Origin: Chloroflexota bacterium
Lineage (GTDB): Bacteria > Chloroflexota > DTOL01 > JACQYG01
Direction: 5' to 3'
Assembly (NCBI GenBank): GCA_016208345.1
Contig: JACQYG010000002.1
Span: 1-13,674, forward strand
Length of the DNA: 13,674 bases
The position numbers and the translations under genes were made by a program. Shown here piece by piece: positions 1 through 5,083 of the stretch (the first letter of the stretch is position 1; each line of letters begins with the position of its first letter). The notes beneath the pieces are model-generated. The model was not told the DNA's origin. It made no database searches and was given only the letters and a program-made list of their open reading frames with translations.

Positions 1-311
1 TTTTGGAAGGCCTACTGGCCGGTTATCCGATCACTGACCTGCGGGTCACCCTGTACGACGGGTCCTATCACCCGGTGGATTCGTCGGAGATGTCTTTCAA
101 GCTGGCGGCAATCGGAGCGATCAGAAAAGGGGTGAGCGACCCCAACGCCCGGCCCGTGCTCCTGGAGCCCATCGTCAACCTGACGATAACTGTCCCGGAG
201 CAATACATGGGCGACGTAATCGGTGACCTGAACTCCAAGCGAGCCCGGGTCTTAGGGATGGAGCCGAAGTCGGGCGTGAGCGTCATCTCCGCCCAGGCGC
301 CGCTGGCGTAG
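1..311 (+). CDS. fusA: Elongation factor G, C-terminal part (5' end outside window, ends at premature TAG)
   Basis: The gene enters from the left edge. The first complete codon is TTG at 3-5, which is internal Leu and not a start. The reading frame shows the end of EF-G domain IV (GYPITDLRVTLYDGSYHPVD, then SSEMSF) and the start of domain V (PVLLEPIVNLTITVPEQYMG, then DVIGDLNSKRARVLGMEP). EF-G is the GTPase that translocates tRNA and mRNA on the ribosome; domains IV and V contact the A site and the GTPase centre. The frame stops at TAG (309-311) after AQAPLA, where the family normally has Glu (PLAE). The next 49 codons continue EF-G without any shift, so the stop is a single-base lesion, GAG to TAG, and not the natural end. 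The sequence looks like an EF-G paralogue (EF-G2-like) rather than certainly the main fusA, but only the C-terminus is visible. Confidence in the family is high; in the exact paralogue, low. Confidence 0.85.
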   Translation, partial: LEGLLAGYPITDLRVTLYDGSYHPVDSSEMSFKLAAIGAIRKGVSDPNARPVLLEPIVNLTITVPEQYMGDVIGDLNSKRARVLGMEPKSGVSVISAQAPLA

Positions 312-461
312 GTACAGAGATATGCCACCGACCTGCGCTCCATCACCCAGGGCCGGGGCATCTTTAGTATGGAGTTCGCGCACTACGAGGAGGTCCCGGG
401 CCACATTGCCCAGGGGATCATCGAACAGGCCAAAAAGGAACGAGAGGCTGCCCAGAAATGA
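312..461 (+). pseudogene. fusA: Remainder of the EF-G gene beyond the premature TAG
   Basis: In the same frame as the upstream EF-G fragment, directly after TAG at 309-311, the sequence reads [20 protein letters not shown] and then [20 protein letters not shown], ending in KKEREAAQK and a TGA at 459-461. This is the standard EF-G C-terminus (YATDLRSxTQGRG...HYEEVP). The natural stop lies just ahead of the hairpin terminator at 482-527. As written it would not be translated unless the TAG is read through. The intact downstream frame points to a very recent mutation or a base-call error. Confidence 0.8.
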
Positions 462-481
462 CGAGCGCTTCCCGTACCAGG

Positions 482-540
482 CAAGCAGAAGCCCCTCATC
501 GTGCATTTGGTGAGGGGCTTCTGCTTGTTCAGCTTCTTTT
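482..540 (+). terminator. Rho-independent terminator after the EF-G gene
   Basis: A perfect 17-bp inverted repeat (482-498 pairing with 511-527) encloses a 12-nt loop (499-510). It is followed on the plus strand by a T-rich tail at 528-540 (TTCAGCTTCTTTT). It sits 20 bp after the natural EF-G stop at 459-461 and directly beyond the tyrS stop codon on the other strand, so it separates two convergent genes. It lacks a clear T-run on the minus-strand side, so as a terminator for tyrS it would be weaker, though the stem itself is symmetric. Confidence 0.85.
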
Positions 541-1732
541 ACTGGTCGTGTTTTAGCAGGGCGCGGCAAAATCGCCGCTTGCCCACTCGAATCACGGAGT
601 TGACTACCGGGAGAACGGGGATCAGGCGGTCCGGGTCCAGTACTTTCTGGCCATCGACCTCCACCGCGCCTTGTAGCGTGAGCCTTTTGGCTTCGCTCTT
701 TGACCTGGCCAGTCCAGCATCAGCCAGGAAAGTGCAGAGCGCCACCGGCGCGGTGAGCTCGAATTCGGGCATGTCGCTGGGGAGCTCTCGTCGCTGGAAG
801 ATCCGGGTGAACTCGCCCTCGGCCGCCTTTGCTGCCCGCGGACCGTGGAATTGAGCCACGATCTCCCTGGCCAGGCGCATCTTTAGATCCCGGGGGTTCA
901 CCGTTCCGACCGCCATCCTCTCCTGCATGTCATCGATCTCGGCCTCCGTGACGTCGGTGGTCAACGTGAAGTACTCGATCAACACCGTATCGGAGATGGA
1001 CATGACCTTGCCATACATCTCCTCGGGCGGCTCAGCCAGGTCGATGGTATTGCCGAAACTCTTGCTCATTTTGCGCCCGTCGGCGCCCGTCAGGAGCGGC
1101 ACCAGGAACACGCTCTGGGGGGTCTTTCCCAGCATGGCCTGAAGCCGGCGGCCGACCAGGATATTGAACTTCTGGTCGGTGCCACCGAACTCCACGTCGG
1201 CATCTATGGCCAGCGAGTCATAGCCCTGCAACAGTGGGTACATCAACTCCATGATAGTTACCGGCTGGCCAGCCTTGAAGCGGCTGTCGTAGGTCTCATG
1301 CTCCATCATGTCGGCCAGAGTGAAGCGCCTGGTCAAATCGTACACGTCAGCCAGGGTGAACTTACCGAACCACTCGCTCTGCCAGCGTACTTCGGTTCGG
1401 TCCTTGTCCACCACCTTGAAAAACTGCTCCATATAGGTCTGGGCATTCTCTCTTACCTGCTCGGGCGAAAGGACAGAGCGGCTTTCGTCCCTGCCCGACG
1501 GGTCTCCAATCTGGGCCGTCCAGTCTCCAACGATCAGGACCACCTGGTGCCCCAGCTCCTGGAATTGCCGCAGCTTGCGCAGGGCGACGGCGTGGCCGAG
1601 GTGCAGGTCTGGCTTGGTGGGGTCAAACCCCAGTTTCAGCCTGAGGGGCCGGCCCGGCCGCAGACGAGCGAGCAGCTCTTCTTCGGTTATTATCTCCGCC
1701 ACGGCGCGATGCAGAAGACGGTCTAGATCCAT
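539..1732 (-). CDS. tyrS: Tyrosyl-tRNA synthetase
   Basis: A 397-residue cytoplasmic class I aminoacyl-tRNA synthetase that activates tyrosine with ATP and loads it onto tRNA-Tyr. The HIGH-like motif HLGH is at residues 44-47 and KMSKS at 221-225. The YPLLQGYD segment at about 165-172 and GGTDQKFN at 183-190 shape the tyrosine pocket. An S4 RNA-binding domain follows at roughly 330-395. Length and motif order match the bacterial TyrRS group with a short HLGH spacing and a C-terminal S4 domain, and the protein appears complete. The ATG at 1732 has a strong ribosome-binding site, AAGGGGG, seven bases upstream. The gene is separated from ribF by 247 bp that hold a dedicated promoter, a Tyr-containing leader peptide and a candidate attenuator, so its expression is probably controlled by tRNA-Tyr charging. 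It faces the EF-G gene and ends against the shared terminator. Confidence 0.97.
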   Translation of the reverse strand: MDLDRLLHRAVAEIITEEELLARLRPGRPLRLKLGFDPTKPDLHLGHAVALRKLRQFQELGHQVVLIVGDWTAQIGDPSGRDESRSVLSPEQVRENAQTYMEQFFKVVDKDRTEVRWQSEWFGKFTLADVYDLTRRFTLADMMEHETYDSRFKAGQPVTIMELMYPLLQGYDSLAIDADVEFGGTDQKFNILVGRRLQAMLGKTPQSVFLVPLLTGADGRKMSKSFGNTIDLAEPPEEMYGKVMSISDTVLIEYFTLTTDVTEAEIDDMQERMAVGTVNPRDLKMRLAREIVAQFHGPRAAKAAEGEFTRIFQRRELPSDMPEFELTAPVALCTFLADAGLARSKSEAKRLTLQGAVEVDGQKVLDPDRLIPVLPVVNSVIRVGKRRFCRALLKHDQ

Positions 1733-1794
1733 ATTCGACCCCCTTCATACAGAAATGCCATGGACGTGACGACGCCCATGGCCAAAAAAGGCAC

Positions 1795-1834
1795 AAAAAT
1801 AGCCACGGGCCTCGGCTTCAGCGTGCCCATGGCT
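1795..1834 (-). terminator. Candidate attenuator terminator in the tyrS leader (segments 3:4)
   Basis: On the minus strand, GCCATGGGC (1825-1833) pairs with GCCCGTGGC (1802-1810), with one G-U pair, plus an outer A-T pair (1834/1801). This gives about 10 bp around a 14-nt loop. A U-run follows at 1795-1799 and a second six-U run at 1784-1789. It lies 60-100 bp before the tyrS start, inside the leader, so it would stop transcription before tyrS unless an alternative fold forms. The 5' arm is the same stretch needed for the antiterminator, so the two structures exclude each other. Confidence 0.6.
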
Positions 1835-1916
1835 TGGTGTTTGGCCCTGCTATGCTTCCACACCAGGCCCCTGGGCACGCCGGCGATAGACATACTTGAA
1901 ACCTCGCGTGCTCAGG
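1821..1916 (-). promoter_or_regulatory. Competing hairpins of a tyrS transcription attenuator (pause 1:2 and antiterminator 2:3)
   Basis: Segment 1 (1906-1916, CCTGAGCACGC) pairs with segment 2 (1870-1880, GCGTGCCCAGG) over 10 of 11 positions. The 25-nt loop between them carries both UAU Tyr codons of the leader peptide. Segment 2, extended to 1861-1880, also pairs with segment 3 (1821-1839): nine uninterrupted pairs (1872-1880 with 1821-1829), then two more, then five (1861-1865 with 1835-1839). Segment 3 contains the 5' arm of the terminator. A ribosome stalled at the first Tyr codon would partly cover segment 1 and leave 2 free to pair with 3. A ribosome reaching the leader stop (1850-1852), in the loop between 2 and 3, would cover 2 and let the terminator form. 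This is the logic of classical amino-acid attenuators. The pairings are read directly; the mechanism is inferred, and no energies were computed. Confidence 0.6.
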
Positions 1917-1924
1917 AAGTCCAT
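1850..1924 (-). CDS. Tyrosine-containing leader peptide of tyrS (24 aa)
   Basis: A 24-codon open frame, ATG at 1924-1922 and TAG at 1852-1850. It begins MDFLSTRGFKYVYRRR and ends AQGPGVEA. Tyr codons 11 and 13 (both UAU) lie at 1892-1894 and 1886-1888. A GAGG ribosome-binding site ends 10 bases ahead of the ATG, and the ATG is about 24 nt from the predicted transcript start. The Tyr codons sit in the loop between attenuator segments 1 and 2, and the frame runs through segment 2 and stops in the 2:3 loop, as a ribosome-sensing leader should. Two Tyr in 24 residues is modest enrichment, so the case rests on position, ribosome-binding site and the surrounding RNA folds. An overlapping 56-codon frame is discussed and rejected elsewhere. 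Confidence 0.5.
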   Translation of the reverse strand: MDFLSTRGFKYVYRRRAQGPGVEA

Positions 1925-1954
1925 TTGACTAATACCTCAACCTAACGTGCACCG

Positions 1955-1983
1955 ATGATAGCACTTCCGTCACCGATTGTCAA
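1955..1983 (-). promoter_or_regulatory. Strong sigma-70-type promoter of tyrS
   Basis: On the minus strand, a perfect -35 box TTGACA (1978-1983) is followed by a 17-bp spacer and a -10 box TATCAT (1955-1960), with TGC just before the -10 (extended -10 type). The predicted transcript start is near 1948, giving a leader of about 216 nt before the tyrS ATG. The -35 box overlaps the ribF stop codon (1980-1982), so tyrS has its own transcription unit beginning exactly where the upstream gene ends. Confidence 0.8.
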
Positions 1984-2951
1984 GGCTCAGCCGGAGTCTC
2001 TTGCGGCCTGAGCGAGGCTTGCAAGTCGGGGCGCCCCAGCAGCATCTTCCGAGCAGCGACCACGTCGGCCTCGATCTGGGCGACCAGCGCGGCCACGGAA
2101 GCGAAACGCTCCTCCCCTCTCAACCGACTCACGAACTCGATCTTCAACTCCTGTCCGTAGATATCCTCGTCGAAATCCAGTATATGGACCTCAACCGTCC
2201 GCAACCCGTTATCGAAAGTGGGCCTGGTGCCGATGCTGGTTACCGCTGGACGTGATTCGCCCCGGATGTAGGCGTAAACCACGTACACGCCATCCAAGGG
2301 GATGGTGCGCTCCGGCGGGACCGCAATGTTGGCAGTTGGAAATCCAATGGCTCGGCCGCGACCTGCCCCTAGCACCACTAAGCCGCCCAGGCTATAGCGG
2401 CGACCCAAGAGCCCCTGTGCTCTGGCAACATCGCCGTTTCTTAGAAGATCCCGGATCCTGGAGCTGCTCACGATTGCCCCGCCGACGACTACTGGCCCCA
2501 CGGCGTTGACGGTGAAGCCCAATTGTTCTCCAATGGACCGCAGCACCTCCACCGTGCCCTCCCGGTGGCGTCCCAACGCAAAACCATCACCTACCACGAG
2601 TTCCTTAACCCGTAGGTGGCTAGAGATCAGTTGCACGAACTCCTGAGCGGAAAGGCACGCTAACTGTGGGGTGAAGGTTAGGGTGGCGACGACATCTATG
2701 CCCAGCGACTTGATCAAGCCGAGACGTTCCGGTAGGTCGTTCAGATAGGTCTGCTGTATGCCCTGGCCGAGAACCGCCCGGGGATGAGGGTGAAAGGTAA
2801 TGGCCGCGCTCAGACAACCCGCCTCCTGGGCTCGAGCGACGGCTCGCCGAAGCAGCTCTTGATGGCCAATGTGAACCCCATCGAAGACCCCTACACTGGC
2901 CACCACATCGCTATCGGGAGCGATCTTCTCCAGCTCTTCAACCACCTGCAT
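1980..2951 (-). CDS. ribF: Bifunctional riboflavin kinase / FMN adenylyltransferase
   Basis: A 323-residue two-domain enzyme that phosphorylates riboflavin to FMN and adenylates FMN to FAD. The N-terminal nucleotidyltransferase domain carries GVFDGVHIGHQ at 21-31 (the HxGH-type nucleotide motif), FHPHPRAVL at about 53-61 and SSSRIRDLL at 162-170. The C-terminal riboflavin kinase domain starts near 182 with GRAIGFPTAN at 199-208, GTRPTF at 241-246 and the acidic VEVHILDFDEDIYG at about 253-266. Length is normal and both domains look complete. It starts 30 bp after the truB stop, the common truB-ribF pairing. The ATG at 2951 has only a modest ribosome-binding site (AGGG seven bases upstream). 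Its TGA is embedded in the -35 box of the tyrS promoter. Confidence 0.97.
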   Translation of the reverse strand: MQVVEELEKIAPDSDVVASVGVFDGVHIGHQELLRRAVARAQEAGCLSAAITFHPHPRAVLGQGIQQTYLNDLPERLGLIKSLGIDVVATLTFTPQLACLSAQEFVQLISSHLRVKELVVGDGFALGRHREGTVEVLRSIGEQLGFTVNAVGPVVVGGAIVSSSRIRDLLRNGDVARAQGLLGRRYSLGGLVVLGAGRGRAIGFPTANIAVPPERTIPLDGVYVVYAYIRGESRPAVTSIGTRPTFDNGLRTVEVHILDFDEDIYGQELKIEFVSRLRGEERFASVAALVAQIEADVVAARKMLLGRPDLQASLRPQETPAEP

Positions 2952-2981
2952 TCACCTGCCCTGTTCCTTACTGTGCTTAGA

Positions 2982-3671
2982 CTATACGAATACCTTGGAT
3001 GGAAGCCAATGGCCGCGCACCTGGTCCCAGCTCATCAGCGCCAGGAACTGGCCCTGAAGAGAATAGGCCCGACACGGCCAGGACCTCTCAGCATGGTCAC
3101 CGGGACCCTTTGAAAAAGACAGGGGCTGGCCATTCTTGAGCCGGTTTGCGTTGGCCTGGCCCAGGATCATGGCATCGTACCCCAGGACCGCTTCGTCCAC
3201 CGGGTACAGGAACTCTTCCCAAAAACCATGAGCAAAGCCCAGTTGCAGGTTTTCCATATCTACGGCATCTTCCAGGAAGAATCGGCCAGAGCTGAGCCGG
3301 ACCAGGCTGCTCAGGTGTGCCCCACAACCCATCAGTTGCCCCAGGTCCCGGGCCAGGGAACGTATGTAGGTCCCTTTGCCGCATTCCACCGCCAAGACCG
3401 CCGTTGGCGGCTCCCAGGCCACCAGTTCAATACGATGAATTCGGACCTCCAGAAAGACCTCGGCGCGATAGCTCTTGGTGCCCTCTTCCAGATAGGAGGC
3501 TAATCTGGTAGCACGGCCCAGGCACAGGATCAACACGCCGGTGGCCAGGGGATCCAGTGTGCCGGCGTGGCCGACCCTCTTCTGCTGGGACCAGATCCTG
3601 ACCGCCTCCACCACATCGTGGGAGGTCAGGCCTCTAGGCTTGTGGACGTTGAGTATCCCGTCTACGCTCAT
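2982..3671 (-). CDS. truB: tRNA pseudouridine-55 synthase, internally deleted
   Basis: The TruB family makes pseudouridine 55 in the T-loop of tRNAs. This 229-residue frame begins canonically (GILNVHKPRGLTSHDVV at 5-21) and keeps the catalytic Asp40 in GHAGTLDPLATGVL. It also keeps the later KGTYIRSLARDLG and CGAHLSSLVRLSSGRF segments. Family members are about 290-310 residues. At residues 74-76 the text jumps from SYRAEVFL directly to VRIHRIELVAWEPP. About 65-70 residues are missing there, normally containing the conserved PPxYSAxK-type motif with its active-site Tyr. The junction is in frame (near 3443-3452). As written the enzyme is probably inactive. The start ATG at 3671 matches the family N-terminus although no clear ribosome-binding site is seen. 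It follows the nrnA-type gene by 30 bp and precedes ribF by 30 bp. Confidence 0.88.
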   Translation of the reverse strand: MSVDGILNVHKPRGLTSHDVVEAVRIWSQQKRVGHAGTLDPLATGVLILCLGRATRLASYLEEGTKSYRAEVFLEVRIHRIELVAWEPPTAVLAVECGKGTYIRSLARDLGQLMGCGAHLSSLVRLSSGRFFLEDAVDMENLQLGFAHGFWEEFLYPVDEAVLGYDAMILGQANANRLKNGQPLSFSKGPGDHAERSWPCRAYSLQGQFLALMSWDQVRGHWLPSKVFV

Positions 3672-3701
3672 AAAGGAAAACCCGAGAAGAGCCCGCGGAG
3701 G

Positions 3702-4679
3702 CTACGAGTCCCCAGGGGCCATCTCGGTCAGCTGCAAGGCCTGGCGCACCAGGCCCAGGACCCTCTTTTCCACCACCGTCATGCTCCCCTTGACCGTACA
3801 GCCTGAGGCGGAGCGATGTCCCCCTCCTCCCAATCGGGCAGCCAGATCGGCCACGTCGACCTTGCCATTGGACCGGAACTCGATCTTAACGCCACCGTTG
3901 CCGTTTTGCACAAAGAGCACCGCCACCAAGGTTCCCTGAGTTCCCCGCAGAAAGCTCACCAGGCCTTTGACCTCGTCCTCCTGAACCCCATGTTCTCTAA
4001 GTAGCGCCTGGCTGATCTTGGCCCAAACTATCGGCCCGTCAACTTGAAACTCAGTAAGCACCTTGCCCCATAAACGCACCGCGGCCAACGCTCGGGCATT
4101 GAAAACCGCCTCTGTGATCTGTGCCAGGGACGCTCCGGCTTCCATCAGTAGAGCTGCGGCCCTCAATGTCCGGGCGGTGACGGAGGTAGTGCGGAATCCC
4201 AGCGTGTCCGTGACCAGGCCCGTCAAAAGACAGGTGGCGATGCGGGGATCGATGGCAACGCCCAGCCGTTGCAGCAGATCCAACACCATCTCGCTTACTG
4301 CGGCGGCGGCCGGGTCGATGAAATTGACCGTGCCGAACCTCCGATTGGTGATGTGGTGATCGATGTTCAGGGTGGGGACGCCTACCAAGAGTCCTGGCTC
4401 GAAAAGCCCCTCCAGCCGGTCCACGTCGCTACAATCGGGCACGATCAATAAATCTGGTCGTTGGGTGACCTGCTGGTGGAATAGCTCAACACCAGGCAAG
4501 AAGGAGAACGACGAAGGAACGGGGCTGGGGCAGGCCAGTTCACAGCTCTTGCCCAGGCGCACCAGTCCGTAGTAAAGCCCCAGAGCAGAGCCCAGGGCAT
4601 CGCCATCCGGATTAATGTGGGCGACGATCAGGATTCGCCGCGCCTGGGAGATCAAAAGAACAGCATCAGCGCTTGCCAT
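3702..4679 (-). CDS. nrnA: DHH-family phosphoesterase, NrnA-type (nanoRNase / pAp phosphatase)
   Basis: A 325-residue cytoplasmic DHH/DHHA1 protein. Motifs are HINPDGDALG at 21-30 (motif I), LIVPDCSD at 78-85 (Asp82), NIDHHITN with DHH at 107-109, GLVTDT at about 154-159 (Asp158), and the DHHA1 glycine motif LGGGGHRSASG at 283-293. These residues bind Mn ions in enzymes that degrade short oligoribonucleotides and, in some members, dephosphorylate pAp or cleave cyclic dinucleotides. Which substrate is used here cannot be decided from sequence. Its place between rbfA and truB is the usual one in several Gram-positive-type and Chloroflexota-like operons. The ATG at 4679 lies six bases after the rbfA stop with AGGA four bases upstream. 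Confidence 0.93.
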   Translation of the reverse strand: MASADAVLLISQARRILIVAHINPDGDALGSALGLYYGLVRLGKSCELACPSPVPSSFSFLPGVELFHQQVTQRPDLLIVPDCSDVDRLEGLFEPGLLVGVPTLNIDHHITNRRFGTVNFIDPAAAAVSEMVLDLLQRLGVAIDPRIATCLLTGLVTDTLGFRTTSVTARTLRAAALLMEAGASLAQITEAVFNARALAAVRLWGKVLTEFQVDGPIVWAKISQALLREHGVQEDEVKGLVSFLRGTQGTLVAVLFVQNGNGGVKIEFRSNGKVDVADLAARLGGGGHRSASGCTVKGSMTVVEKRVLGLVRQALQLTEMAPGDS

Positions 4680-4685
4680 GCAATC

Positions 4686-5054
4686 CTATTCTTCCTTCTT
4701 TTCGATTTCCTTTAAGAGCTGCATGATCCGGTCGCCCTGCTGAATAGATGTGTCCAGCTTGAAGCTGATCTCCGGCACATAGCGCAGCGACAGCCTCTGG
4801 CCAAGCTCGTGGCGAAAGAAACCGGTGGCGTGCACTAAGCTGCCAAAGGCCTCCCTGTTCTCCTCCGCTGATGCCCCCAGGATGCTTACGTAGACCTTGG
4901 CGAACCGCAGGTCATCGGTCAGTTCCACCTGGGTGATGGAGATCACGGAGTTGCCAGACAGCCTCGGGTCGCGAGTCTGCCGGCGCAAGAGCTCGCTGAT
5001 CTCGTCCCGGATCAGCTCGCCGACTCTTTCTGCTCTCCTCGACATTCCTTTCAA
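4686..5054 (-). CDS. rbfA: 30S ribosome-binding factor A
   Basis: A 122-residue KH-like cold-shock and maturation factor that binds the 16S rRNA 5' helix region of the 30S subunit during late assembly. Visible family signatures are RRAERVGELIRDEISELLRR near the N-terminus, DPRL and ITQVELTDDLRFAKVYVS in the middle, and the LSLRYVPEISFKLDTSIQQG then DRIMQLL segment near the end. The frame is complete. The start chosen is TTG (5054) because GGGAGG lies six bases upstream. The first ATG, three codons later (5045), has AGGA directly abutting it and would leave the good ribosome-binding site 15 bases away. It follows infB by 29 bp and leads into nrnA after 6 bp. Confidence 0.95.
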   Translation of the reverse strand: MKGMSRRAERVGELIRDEISELLRRQTRDPRLSGNSVISITQVELTDDLRFAKVYVSILGASAEENREAFGSLVHATGFFRHELGQRLSLRYVPEISFKLDTSIQQGDRIMQLLKEIEKKEE

Positions 5055-5083
5055 GCCAAGCCTCCCTGGCCGAATGCCGAAAG

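Noticed and set aside
482..527. Short CRISPR or repeat unit suggested by the inverted repeat.
   Set aside because: A single hairpin with a T-rich tail right after a stop codon is a terminator; there is no repeat array.
1723..1893. A 56-codon minus-strand frame (MSIAGVPRGLVWKHSRAKHQ...) with a hydrophobic stretch, overlapping the tyrS start; GAGG lies eight bases before its ATG.
   Set aside because: Its hydrophobic segment (VAIFVPFLA) comes from the U-runs of the candidate terminator, its ATG lies across the first Tyr codon of the leader peptide, and it resembles no family I recognise. The attenuator explains the region better, but a small membrane protein is not fully excluded.
1733..1948. 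T-box riboswitch upstream of tyrS.
   Set aside because: The T-box antiterminator consensus is not found, and the four-segment leader-peptide layout accounts for the structure.
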